This document shows positions 9,064 through 18,324 of a stretch of 64,000 nt of DNA, piece after piece (position 1 is the first letter of the stretch; every line of letters starts with the position of its first letter). The position numbers were made by a program, and so were the translations under genes. The notes under the pieces were generated by a model. It saw only the letters and a list, made by a program, of their open reading frames with translations. It was not told the origin of the DNA and did no database searches. This DNA is from Lachnospiraceae bacterium (GTDB lineage: Bacteria > Bacillota > Clostridia > Lachnospirales > Lachnospiraceae), in contig JAIDHX010000029.1 in assembly GCA_029053015.1 (NCBI GenBank), positions 62,001 to 126,000 of the forward strand. Direction: 5' to 3'.

Positions 9064-9771
9064 TTCCTTTTTCTTACAGTGTAAAATTATATTATTACCA
9101 TGTTGGCAAATAAAAGGAATCTTATAGAGCAGTTTATCTATCCAAATCAAATTGATGGCTGACTGATCAGTTAAAAATTTTGACAATAATCCATCAGAAA
9201 TATGAAAGGGATACTTTTCGATAATGTCAAAGTCGTATGTTTCCAGAATTTTCATTATATATGAGGGTGAATATAACCACTGATTATGATTGCTTTCAAT
9301 ATATTCGGTGGTTATAATGCATGCATCTTTTTTATAACAATCCTTATGCAAGTATTCAAATCCCCAACTGCTCTCAAATTCTAAAATAAGATTGCCATTT
9401 GGTTTTAGAACTCTTGCTAATTCCGAAATTGCAGTCAATGCATCACAATAATTTAGAACGCTCCCAACGCAAAGAATATTATCAAAAAACAAATTATTAA
9501 ATGGCATTTTTTCAATGCTTGCAATTACTGCAGTGTCAATATTTTTGATTTTTTCATCTGCAATGTCCACATGATACATTATATTGCATTCTATGCCATA
9601 AGAATTTCCGGCAGAGCCAGCATTAAGAACAACAGAATTTTTGAAAATATCTTTGCGCTTTATGAAAGAACTAATTACTTTTTTAGAATACTCATGCCAA
9701 GGGTCATCAATTCCCCAAACATTAGTAACACTATTATAAAAAGACTTAATTTTATCTTGGTCTAATTTCAT
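9058..9771 (-). CDS. Class I SAM-dependent methyltransferase
   Basis: 237 residues with a Rossmann methyltransferase core: motif I VVLNAGSAGNSYG at about 47-59, a following acidic strand YHVDIAD, MPFNNLFFDNILCVGSVLNY (motif IV region) and LARVLKPNGNLILEFES (post-motif). This matches the Methyltransf_11/UbiE-like group. Substrate unknown; nothing in the neighbourhood defines it. Its end overlaps the convergent gene at 8065-9063 by 6 bp, and both are strongly AT-rich, so they probably arrived together. Confidence 0.82.
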   Translation of the reverse strand: MKLDQDKIKSFYNSVTNVWGIDDPWHEYSKKVISSFIKRKDIFKNSVVLNAGSAGNSYGIECNIMYHVDIADEKIKNIDTAVIASIEKMPFNNLFFDNILCVGSVLNYCDALTAISELARVLKPNGNLILEFESSWGFEYLHKDCYKKDACIITTEYIESNHNQWLYSPSYIMKILETYDFDIIEKYPFHISDGLLSKFLTDQSAINLIWIDKLLYKIPFICQHGNNIILHCKKKES

Positions 9772-9856
9772 TGGTATACCTCTTGATTTGATATAATTGA
9801 CAGAATTTATGCCAAATAATCTAGTATTATCCTTTGTTTATTGTTATCATATTAGT

Positions 9857-10048
9857 TCAATACATTTCATTAGTCAATGTTACCGTCACATTTTCTAAAA
9901 TTTTGTTTATTATACCATTTCCTATCCCCCAAAACTCTAATTGTAATTTTTTGTCACTATATGAGGCAAATTCAAAACTAACTCTTGGTTGTAGGTTCTG
10001 CACCGCACCATAAAAAATATTCTTTTCAATAATTTTTGAAACATTCAT
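9857..10048 (-). CDS. Small protein coupled to membrane operon
   Basis: 63 residues, unrecognised, no membrane segment. Its ATG follows the stop codon of the upstream 753-residue gene without a single base between them, which suggests translational coupling as the third gene of that operon. The sequence has alternating beta-like stretches (PRVSFEFASYSDKKLQLEF). It could be a real small subunit or a fortuitous ORF. Confidence 0.45.
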   Translation of the reverse strand: MNVSKIIEKNIFYGAVQNLQPRVSFEFASYSDKKLQLEFWGIGNGIINKILENVTVTLTNEMY

Positions 10049-12310
10049 CTAAAGACGACTTTTTTCGTTATTTTCCAACAAACGCACCGCTTTTGTATCT
10101 TTTTCAGCCATTTTTTCTTTCTGGCTTTCCAAAGACTTTTGCCCTTCCTTCATAATATATACCGCAATAACCTTGCTACCTTTCTTATTCAGTGCGATTA
10201 CCACCAATTCACCCTTATTTCCATTCAAATAGTGCGCCTCCATAACTGTGCAAGTGCCGTTGCTTAACTGATAGACGGGCACCTCTTCATCTATTGCTGC
10301 AAGATAATGGTACTTGGCACTCGGTTTTGACTTTTCTAAGATTAGCAACGCATTGTCATCATAACGCAAACTGCAGTTTTGGTATACGCCATCCTTTGGT
10401 CCGTTCTCTGTGGCAAAAAACGCAAGAGCCTGCGAACCCAAGACAGGAGTTGCTTCATTCGCACTCTCTGTGTAGAGTCCTGACAGCAATCCAGTGTTCA
10501 AAAGGTCTATTTCCATTTCCTCACCATCTTCTATTGCACGATAGGTATTCTTTTCATTCTCACGCACATAATCACCAGTTAAATAGAGATAATGGTTTAG
10601 ACCGACTATCGGACAATACGAAACGTCTTTTCCATCTCCATACATATATTGAAATTCTGCTCCAAGCGCATACTTTCTGCAATCTTCGGCTATTTTCTCA
10701 TTTACGCTGCGCCTTCCTTCACCAAATCTTTCCCTATTTTGCTGCAGCAAGATTTCCCTGCGCCTGTCCGCCACATCAATCAGCAGACCTGTTACAAAAG
10801 CAGCAATATCCAGCAAAAATGCCAAAATGATAGAAAATATTGCCAATCCCCTGTACGGACTGTCTAGATAAATAATTGCCTGATGTGCAGCATTATGTTC
10901 CGCAATATACAGTCGCTGCATATCGTCCAATTTGTCTTCTGCTTCTGCCTTATCATAGCGAGCTGTTCCGGTTCCTGCCCCTCCCATATTGACAGGAAGG
11001 GAGCCAATTAGGGACTTTAAACCATTCAGCCGACCAGACCATTCTTCCTTCCAGATTCCCTCACTATTGATTACTGCATCCGCATCTCCCTGCAACTCCT
11101 CCACCAGCGCCTCAAGTCCGACTGCTATACCACGCACAGAACGGTAATCGCGCAAGTCGTTAATAAATTGATATGTTTCCTTCAGCATAATTTGATAATC
11201 TGCTCCCTCTTCCGCAGACACCTCCGCTGCCGACAGGATCTGTCCAAAAACTATCAGCGCCTCTCCTTCCATTGTGTCCAAATCCGGATTGTCTTTATAC
11301 AGTTCTTGCTGAATACTTCGCAGAGATGCGCCCATACGTCCGGAAGAACTACCCATTACACTACTAAGGCTGATTTCATACAGTCCAATCTGGCTTAAAG
11401 CAGATTCGTACTCCCTATACTGCTTACTCAAATCTTCCAGTGCCTCCTGACTGACAAGATAATTATTTTCAGCCGTTCTCACTGCTGCATCTAATGTCGA
11501 AATATTTGATCCCTCAGGTGGGTTGCGACGCCTTGCCTGCGCTGCTTGAAGATTTGCAGCCGTTCTTTGCACATCATCATTCGCAGTCTCAATACGTTTT
11601 GTAAGACTTGCTATTTCACTTTCCAATCTTACCTTTATATCCTGAATCACATCAATTGCAAGTTCCAAATCGCTGCTTGTAGCTCCCTCCGCTGTAGCTC
11701 CTCTCATAGCTTCAATCACGATTTGCATTTCACTGCTTGCAGCAAATTCTTCCCCTGTGTATGCTGCCTCTTCCTGTTCCCAGTCATATCCCTGTATCGA
11801 AACAATGTCCTTACCTTCCAGTTCCTTTGCACGCTCATATAGCGACAGTATCTGCTCTCCAAGGGAATCCCGCAAATTATCGGCACAGCTTTCCGCGTAA
11901 TCATCTGCCTCATATAAAATCTGACGGTATGTGGACTGAATCAACAGTCTGCTTTCTACATCCCAAGACTGCCGGTATGCCCTTCCCACAATATATACAA
12001 AACTAAACCACGAAGAACAAAACAGCACCACCCCTGTCAAAAGCACCAGTCCGGCCTTTGCTATAAGACTTCCGGCATGCTCTTCAATATATCTCCAAAA
12101 GGTCGGGAAATAAAAATTCAGACCAAGCAAAAGCCCCTGTATGGCAAACGACGCCATATATGCCTGCCATTTCTGTTCAAACACGTATTCTGACATTCCC
12201 TGCGCCGTCGCCCAAAAGGATACGATTGCTAAAAGCACTGTACAAATCCGCAATACATTAATAACACCATTCTGCGGTGTCGCCTGATTTTCTCTTTGCC
12301 TGTTATCCAT
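10049..12310 (-). CDS. Large membrane protein with long extracytoplasmic coiled coil, unknown
   Basis: 753 residues. Three hydrophobic segments lie in the first 125 residues, then about 350 residues of mostly helical, heptad-rich sequence (for example IKVRLESEIASLTKRIETAND), another membrane segment near 490-515 (GLAIFSIILAFLLDIAAFVT), and a C-terminal soluble domain of about 230 residues with mixed strands. The predicted topology puts the coiled coil outside and both ends inside (inference). The start is two bases after the stop of the 603-residue gene, with GGAGGAG inside that gene's end. No family recognised. It probably works in a complex with its upstream partner. Confidence 0.75.
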   Translation of the reverse strand: MDNRQRENQATPQNGVINVLRICTVLLAIVSFWATAQGMSEYVFEQKWQAYMASFAIQGLLLGLNFYFPTFWRYIEEHAGSLIAKAGLVLLTGVVLFCSSWFSFVYIVGRAYRQSWDVESRLLIQSTYRQILYEADDYAESCADNLRDSLGEQILSLYERAKELEGKDIVSIQGYDWEQEEAAYTGEEFAASSEMQIVIEAMRGATAEGATSSDLELAIDVIQDIKVRLESEIASLTKRIETANDDVQRTAANLQAAQARRRNPPEGSNISTLDAAVRTAENNYLVSQEALEDLSKQYREYESALSQIGLYEISLSSVMGSSSGRMGASLRSIQQELYKDNPDLDTMEGEALIVFGQILSAAEVSAEEGADYQIMLKETYQFINDLRDYRSVRGIAVGLEALVEELQGDADAVINSEGIWKEEWSGRLNGLKSLIGSLPVNMGGAGTGTARYDKAEAEDKLDDMQRLYIAEHNAAHQAIIYLDSPYRGLAIFSIILAFLLDIAAFVTGLLIDVADRRREILLQQNRERFGEGRRSVNEKIAEDCRKYALGAEFQYMYGDGKDVSYCPIVGLNHYLYLTGDYVRENEKNTYRAIEDGEEMEIDLLNTGLLSGLYTESANEATPVLGSQALAFFATENGPKDGVYQNCSLRYDDNALLILEKSKPSAKYHYLAAIDEEVPVYQLSNGTCTVMEAHYLNGNKGELVVIALNKKGSKVIAVYIMKEGQKSLESQKEKMAEKDTKAVRLLENNEKSRL

Positions 12311-12312
12311 TC

Positions 12313-14124
12313 CTAACTCCTCCTGCCCTTGTTTCTGCTATAAAAATGTTGAAAAGCTGATTGCCATTTATTGTTTCTCTGCTTTCGTTTCGTTTTTTTC
12401 CACTTGCGTAATATGTATGCCCCTTGAAGCATTTTTCTGTCATGGCATATCATCTTCATTTCTCCATCCAACGCCCCATTCAATGCTTCTTCTGCTTTAT
12501 CGTAAATTGGCGTATGGTTTCCCTGTAAGAAAAAAGCAAACAGTGAAGAGAGTAAGCCCCTGATATTCAGTTCTGCCAACACGCCCACCACAATTCCCAT
12601 CACGCAGTCAATCAAAAGTGCAAAGGTAATATGCATGGAAGTTCTAAGCAACGACCCCTTTTCCACACATTGTTTTAAAATAAGACGAACTGCATCCACA
12701 GTTATTAACACAAGTATGATACATAGCACAATGCTAACCATGTTCTGAAACAATTCTGGCAGCTTATCAAATGTCCATGCGCCCGTTCTTCCTGCAAATG
12801 TCGAAAGCATAGATGTTGCCACAATCAGCACGCTTACCGGTGTGCTATATTCATTAAAAAAGTCAGAAAGACCGTTTTTATTTTCTTTACTAGAAATGCT
12901 TTCGATACACTGTATTACCAACCGGTATAACAATATCACACCCACATACAGCATTCCTGCAAGCGCAATAAAGAAAATTGTGTATTGTGCCATAGAAGAA
13001 GCAAATGAGCCTTTTCCTTCTGAATACAATATGTTGCTTTTACCATTTACTGTTTTTTGTGTTACATATTTCGAGATATTGCCAACCCTTAAAGCTGATT
13101 GGGTTTTTGAATAAATTTCCAAAGCTAGATTGGAAACAGTGTCTGACAAATCTGCTTTTTTCGTATTCTGATAACTGGTACCGCTACTCAACTCGTGCAC
13201 AAATTGCTGTACTTTATTCAGCCAATTCCATGCTGCACTCTGCTCTCCGCTCCCAAATATCGGAAGTAAAACGTATATAATCAGTATTGCTATTATACTA
13301 GCTGTTGCAATATAATTTTTTCTTTTCTCCTTTTTCTCCTGCTCTTTTTCCTTCTCTTTATCAAGTTGCGATTTTTCTGTACTTTGCTGATCCTCATCAC
13401 ACTTCTGCATTTCCTTTAAACGCATCTCCTGCCAATATCTCTGCTGCTTTAAATTTGCCTCTAACTCTTCCTTATTGGCTTCCCTACGCTGTTCCCGCAT
13501 TTCCGCCTCAATTTTGTGTTCCTTTTTTCTCTCTTCCGCAAAGAATGTAATCTGCTCCTGTTTTATCGCCCTTTTCTTTTTATATTTTTCATAGCGGTCA
13601 CTTTGCCACTCCCTGCATGCCTCCCAAAATGCTATTTTTCTCTGCTTACGCCATTCACTATTTGATTTCTGAATTTCTTCCCAGTCCTCCTGCGACCAGC
13701 AGATTACTCGAATGCTGACAATCAGCAAGTAAACCAGCATGAGTAAGAGCAGTTTGCTCCACACATAATCAAAGCCGCTACGAAAGCTTATCAACGCTGT
13801 CAAAATGGAAACGCTGCTGTTATCTACCCCGTTGTAAAAATACACTTCTATAATTGCAACTAATATGCCAAGTAACCACATACATTTTTTCTTATTTGTA
13901 CGTGCCGCTACAGTCGATACCAAACTGATAGAAAACAACACAAAAAAGATAATATTCATATCCAAAGCCGTCAATGTAATACGGGAATTATACTGATTCC
14001 ATAAAACAAGAAATGATACCAGAACGGCAAACAACACTGGAGAAATATTTCTCAGCCCTACCGCCATTTTAGAAAATATTTTTACTGAATGTTTCTTCAA
14101 TTGCATATTCCGCTTTGCTTCCAT
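12313..14124 (-). CDS. Multi-pass membrane protein with charged cytoplasmic coiled coil, unknown
   Basis: 603 residues. Four hydrophobic segments lie between about 25 and 145, followed by a very charged helical stretch (about 150-280, rich in E, K, R, Q and W), a membrane segment (YIATASIIAILIIYVLLPIF), an outside loop, and four more membrane segments between about 385 and 530, with a basic tail (KWKKTKRKQRNN). First gene of a three-gene operon with 10049-12310 and 9857-10048. AGAGGAG precedes the ATG. I do not recognise the family; a transport or secretion channel component is possible but unsupported. Confidence 0.75.
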   Translation of the reverse strand: MEAKRNMQLKKHSVKIFSKMAVGLRNISPVLFAVLVSFLVLWNQYNSRITLTALDMNIIFFVLFSISLVSTVAARTNKKKCMWLLGILVAIIEVYFYNGVDNSSVSILTALISFRSGFDYVWSKLLLLMLVYLLIVSIRVICWSQEDWEEIQKSNSEWRKQRKIAFWEACREWQSDRYEKYKKKRAIKQEQITFFAEERKKEHKIEAEMREQRREANKEELEANLKQQRYWQEMRLKEMQKCDEDQQSTEKSQLDKEKEKEQEKKEKRKNYIATASIIAILIIYVLLPIFGSGEQSAAWNWLNKVQQFVHELSSGTSYQNTKKADLSDTVSNLALEIYSKTQSALRVGNISKYVTQKTVNGKSNILYSEGKGSFASSMAQYTIFFIALAGMLYVGVILLYRLVIQCIESISSKENKNGLSDFFNEYSTPVSVLIVATSMLSTFAGRTGAWTFDKLPELFQNMVSIVLCIILVLITVDAVRLILKQCVEKGSLLRTSMHITFALLIDCVMGIVVGVLAELNIRGLLSSLFAFFLQGNHTPIYDKAEEALNGALDGEMKMICHDRKMLQGAYILRKWKKTKRKQRNNKWQSAFQHFYSRNKGRRS

Positions 14125-14182
14125 ACCCTTTTACTCCTCTTCTGTATTCCCTCCCCTAACAGCTTGCTATCATTATGGTACG

Positions 14183-14188
14183 ATTATA
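14183..14188 (-). promoter_or_regulatory. Extended -10 box for the membrane operon
   Basis: On the minus strand TGGTATAAT stands about 60 bases before the ATG at 14124. A -35 box is poor, which fits an activator-dependent promoter. Assigned by consensus only. Confidence 0.5.
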
Positions 14189-14244
14189 CCATCTTTTTAC
14201 CGTACATGCGTCAGATGTAATAAATAGCAGTTTTAAATGTAATT

Positions 14245-14264
14245 TTTTGTCGATTTTTGTCGAT
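14245..14264 (-). promoter_or_regulatory. Tandem Spo0A-box-like sites
   Basis: The minus strand carries ATCGACAAAA twice in direct repeat at exactly one helical turn. This matches the reverse of the Spo0A box (TTTGTCGAA) except for its last base. It lies about 60 bp upstream of the -10 box of the membrane operon. Binding is inference. Confidence 0.35.
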
Positions 14265-14307
14265 GTAACCGCCCATTCCACCACCTTAAATACCATATCA
14301 AAACATC

Positions 14308-15380
14308 TCACAAATATTTATCCTGCCTATTATTCTTCCGAATTTCCTCCAACACATTTTTAACATCCCCAATATTTTGCTTGTCCGCAACCAAAACAAC
14401 ATCCTGCGTATCAATGATTACTACATCGTCCAAACCAACCGTTGCAATCAATTTTTCCCCACCCTCAATAATACAATTTCTTGTTCCAGTTGTTATTACA
14501 TTACCACTAATAAGATTCCCCTCGGAATCCGTATTCTTGATTCTCTCTAATGCAAGCCACGAACCCACATCATCCCAGCCAAAAGTGCCTGCCAGCACAT
14601 ACAGATTTTCAGCATACTCCATAATGCCATAATCAACCGACACAGAGCGCATGGCAAAAAATTCTTGTCTTATAATTTCAAGTTCCTGCGAACTTCCGAT
14701 TCCAGCACCTATTTTTCTTATATGCTGATATATATCAGGTAAATGCTGTTGTAATAATGTCATTATGGTAGAAGCCTTCCAAACAAAGATACCACTGTTC
14801 CACAAATAATTACCGTTTTGCAGATATTGAATTGCGGTCTGAAGATCTGGCTTTTCCACAAATTTCTCTACTATAGCAGCTTGTCCTTCTTGCGCTTCCT
14901 TCTCCTTCTTAATATATCCATAATTTGTCTCCGGTCTGTTGGGCGTTATTCCTATGGTTACAACATTTTTTTCTTGCTCTGCAACTGCAATTGCCTCCTG
15001 CAGAACATTCCGAAAATCCTCTTCCCGCCTAATCAGATGGTCGGCAGCCAGTACCAACACGACCGCATCTGAATTTCTTCTCAATATGTAAGCTGCTACC
15101 AACCCGATACAGGGCGCTGTATTCCTTCCAACCGGTTCGCAAAGAATATTTTCCTTAGGGACATAAGACAACTGTTCTGCTACCAGTTCGCTATAATCCG
15201 CATTCGTTACGATATAGATATCCTCAATGCTTATCAGCGGCAATATTCTTTCTGCCGTGCGTTGCAGCATGGTTTTCCGCATCCTGCTATATCGATAAAC
15301 TGTTTCGGGCAATTTGCTCTGCTCTTTGGCTAGAATCTTTCGCCTTTTCCTCCTGCCATGATGAGTGCTGTGATTTTCAT
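14308..15380 (-). pseudogene. manC: Mannose-1-phosphate guanylyltransferase, broken
   Basis: The family makes GDP-mannose from mannose-1-phosphate and GTP. The start MKITALIMAGGKGERF (ATG at 15380, AGAGGAAC just before) holds the nucleotide-binding GGKGERF loop, but codon 17, normally Trp, is TAG (15330-15332). About 55 bases later one A is missing from an A-run at 15273-15276 (GGAAAACC where the frame needs five A), shifting the frame. From there to 14308 the frame is intact and carries EPVGRNTAPCIGL, AADHLI, NYGYIK, VEKP, NSGIFVW and GWDDVGSW. The open remainder could only start at a TTG and would lack the catalytic loop. The short type without a mannose-6-phosphate isomerase domain. Two independent lesions argue against a single sequencing error. 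Confidence 0.88.
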
Positions 15381-15414
15381 GTTCCTCTTAGTTCTTGTCG
15401 TTTGAACAAACCTT

Positions 15415-15669
15415 TCATAAAATTTGCTCAATATATATATATGCTACCAAAATCGTACCCACTATAACCATAACAGCATAAAACACATCATTCTCAACCC
15501 AAGGTCTTAAAATGCTTATCAGTAATGGATGAAAAAGAAATATCTCGTAAGAATATTTCCCCAACCAAACTGAAATTATATTTCCTATACCAAATTGGTG
15601 TAACCACATAATTACCAAAATAGTAAAAATCAAACTGGCGCAGTTTCTTGCAACCAAATTCCCCAATAT
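15415..15669 (-). pseudogene. Acyltransferase-3 C-terminal fragment, copy 1
   Basis: 83 open residues matching the C-terminal end of OafA/YrhL-type membrane O-acyltransferases: one membrane helix, then IGNIISVWLGKYSYEIFLFHPLLI, then another membrane helix. The catalytic N-terminal part is absent. Upstream the frame closes at once. It is one of two tandem, clearly related fragments. Confidence 0.75.
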
Positions 15670-15884
15670 CCCCTACAAAAATAAATAATCCGAGGTGAAA
15701 TCATCGCACAAGAATATTCACAATAAGAACCTCCTTTGCTTGTTTAAGCAAAAATCAGCTAATTTTTACCTTTTGTTTCATTTGTTTTGCTTTTTTCGCT
15801 GTTTTTAGCAATCCCCCCTTACATTGTTTCATCTTTTTCTGTTTTGCCAAAAAAGAAATGGACCTGTTGACAAACCGTACCATT

Positions 15885-16119
15885 TTACCCTTCATAATTT
15901 TTTGATTTTATTAGCAGGGTTTGTATCAAATCTGCGCATTTCCTGTAAACGAAAGTAACCAAAATTTTCCCTAATAATATCACAACAGCATAAAACACAT
16001 CATTTTTAATCCATGTCCTTAGAATGTCTATCAGTATTGGATGGAAAAGGAAGACCTCGTAAGAATACTTTCCCAACCAAATTGAAGCAACATTTCCAAT
16101 GCTAAATTTATGCCGCCAT
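15885..16119 (-). pseudogene. Acyltransferase-3 C-terminal fragment, copy 2
   Basis: Reads HKFSIGNVASIWLGKYSYE-VFLFHPILI and a following membrane helix, paralleling copy 1 residue by residue over about 55 positions, but ends with its own basic tail. The frame closes just upstream of the His at about 16118. Like copy 1 it lacks the catalytic part, so this is a relic of a duplicated or replaced acetyl-transfer gene. Confidence 0.72.
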
Positions 16120-16151
16120 ACTCAAATATATAAGTCATCATGTGCCATTGA

Positions 16152-17879
16152 TTATTCTGAAGATAATATATAGTAAATCCACTCATTATCATCAATTTCT
16201 AAACTGTTCATATTAGCCGGGACCTCACCATCAATGTTTTTATTAGTTAATATAATTACGTTATTATCAAAAGAGTCTGGCAATCCCAATACTATTTTGT
16301 ATTGATATAAATACACTTGATACATTTGATATCTTTTTTGTTGATCATATATATAAATCGATTGTTCTTTATCAACATACTTCTCCACATAATCAATACT
16401 TGCATCTATTGAACTATAATATTTTTTTTCATCAGGAATTGCTATCTCAACTGCAAAATATATGTACTGATAAATAAATAAACAAGCCATAAAAAATAGA
16501 AAATACATCTTATTTTTTCGGAAAAATATAACAGCTAAAGACGTTATGCTCATAATTATAGTTATAATCTCTCTAAAATCATCTATTTTTAATGGGGCAT
16601 TCAGGTGTAACAGATAAGAAAATGGATAAAATGTTGATCTCCCATAGTTAGTATCACTTACGTCTGGAGCCACAAAATTTATCCACAATAATAAAATTGT
16701 CACTACAAACAAATATGAAATTTTATATGTCTTTTTGTATAAATTTACATGCCTGCAATAAAACACTAAACCAATAAAGAAAATAGGAATAAAAAAAATT
16801 ATATAATATCTCAAATATGTCAAAGTTTTTATTGCATAAAATTTCTCTCCCTCTGTGTGAATAGCGAAATTCTTCATATCCATTAAGCCTAATGCGGTAA
16901 GAGTTCCACATAAGCTTAGGAAAAAAATGCATAATATCAAAAAAACAGCTTTGTCATATTTATTCCTACTCTTTACTCCATAGCGAAAAAGATAATATAA
17001 TAATGCTCCTACAATAAACATCCCGCTCGATGCCGAAAATATTGTTATAGTTCCTATATTTCCCAAAATTATCCTAAAAAATCCTTTCAGCAGACCAAAC
17101 AAATTAATTTTTTCAATATCCGGAATACTTACAGAAGAATTAGTCAGATTTGTAGTTCCCCATACATATGTTTGCACTATTCTAATTATATATTTTGCAA
17201 CAATATAACCTCCTCCTAATATTGCAAAAAACAATGGCATAACAATCCATTCTTTATAAAGCAATCTGTAAATAATGATAGCCATACATACAGCTATTAT
17301 CAAAACTTGAAATCGCGTATGAATAAAAAGTCCATATATCAAAAGTCCATCAAGCAATATGGTATTAAGCTGTTTACTTCGCTTTGTTTCTGCATACACA
17401 AGCTTAAAAGCAATCATGGTAACTCCCCAGATTATTATAATAAGTGCGTGTTCATTAATTAGATTATATAAAGGATTTACTGTCATGAATGACATAATTA
17501 CAGTAATTAATATTACCTCTTTGGCCGACGTAATCATAAAATACTTATTAAGAATATACTGAATTATTATAGGAATAATTCCTTCTAAAACGGCCGTGAT
17601 TAGGAGAATAATTCTATATATCCAAAGCATATCCATGTTCATTCGAAACAGTGGGGCAAAAAGGAAAAAATATCCAAATCCATAATATCTTGCCTCTGCC
17701 ATACACCAGTCATATCCCGCCAATTTTGCTGGAATTGCAAGCATCGACATCTCATCTATTCTATCTGCTGTGGGAACCGCTTGGAATACTACTATAATTT
17801 TGGGTATCACTATTAGAATCTCAGATAGGAATAGAATAATACATTTTTTTTTATTTTCTTTTCCAGCAAACATCCTCAT
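16152..17879 (-). CDS. GT-C-like multi-pass membrane protein of the glycan locus
   Basis: 575 residues with about eleven hydrophobic segments. The first loop carries TADRIDEM, then GYDW and YYGFGYFF, the layout of GT-C fold glycosyltransferases that use polyprenyl-phosphate sugars and place acidic residues in the first outside loop. The gene at 30479-32266 has the same layout (PDEFGYW, GMDW, WYSFGYGF), so the two are distant relatives. The C-terminal 90 residues form a soluble domain (YVDKEQSIYIYDQQKRY). Likely transfers a sugar to the surface polymer or takes part in its polymerisation; substrate unknown. AT-rich compared with the genes right of 26 kb. Confidence 0.65.
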   Translation of the reverse strand: MRMFAGKENKKKCIILFLSEILIVIPKIIVVFQAVPTADRIDEMSMLAIPAKLAGYDWCMAEARYYGFGYFFLFAPLFRMNMDMLWIYRIILLITAVLEGIIPIIIQYILNKYFMITSAKEVILITVIMSFMTVNPLYNLINEHALIIIIWGVTMIAFKLVYAETKRSKQLNTILLDGLLIYGLFIHTRFQVLIIAVCMAIIIYRLLYKEWIVMPLFFAILGGGYIVAKYIIRIVQTYVWGTTNLTNSSVSIPDIEKINLFGLLKGFFRIILGNIGTITIFSASSGMFIVGALLYYLFRYGVKSRNKYDKAVFLILCIFFLSLCGTLTALGLMDMKNFAIHTEGEKFYAIKTLTYLRYYIIFFIPIFFIGLVFYCRHVNLYKKTYKISYLFVVTILLLWINFVAPDVSDTNYGRSTFYPFSYLLHLNAPLKIDDFREIITIIMSITSLAVIFFRKNKMYFLFFMACLFIYQYIYFAVEIAIPDEKKYYSSIDASIDYVEKYVDKEQSIYIYDQQKRYQMYQVYLYQYKIVLGLPDSFDNNVIILTNKNIDGEVPANMNSLEIDDNEWIYYILSSE

Positions 17880-18324
17880 ATCTCCTTCTCTATTGGTTCC
17901 TAATTTAGAACATTTAGCGTTTTTTGCTATTATAATATTCTAAATAATATATATTAAAATGTTATTGTGTATCATTTGTTGCAACGTTAAAATATAATAC
18001 ATTACTTTTATTAAATCATCTAAATTCTATTTTCAATATTTTATGATATCGCTTGATGTCATTGATACTATATCCGTAAACAAAAACCTAAGTCACTGTA
18101 ATGCATTGAATTGATCCATGTCCTATATAGTGTCTGATCAACAGATTACACTCAAATCCAGACATACATTACTGGTTTTTGAGACAGTATTGCCTGCCAA
18201 ACGTACCTTGAAAAGCGAAGTCAACAAACATAAAATAAACTATTGGCAGACGTTCTAGGTTCCTTACAATAATTGATAATGCAATAGAACTGCGCGTTGC
18301 GATTTCAAATGGAGAATATATATA
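17880..18324. other. Intergenic, no gene seen
   Basis: About 445 AT-rich bases between the flippase and GT-C genes. Frames on both strands are broken; no IS ends, RNA gene or recognisable gene fragment was found. It may be scar sequence from gene loss, as relics of this kind occur nearby. Confidence 0.4.

Noticed and set aside
10294..10830. 178-codon plus-strand frame within the 753-residue membrane protein
   Set aside because: His/Cys-rich antisense translation with no RBS; the minus-strand gene is better by coupling and composition.
3108..14258. TGTAATTTTTTGTC at about 3110, 9930 and 14238 as a possible att site or dispersed repeat
   Set aside because: Only the 14-base AT-rich core is shared, the one at 9930 lies within a coding frame, and flanks do not agree. 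Chance is likely; only the tandem TCGACAAAAA at 14245-14264 was kept.
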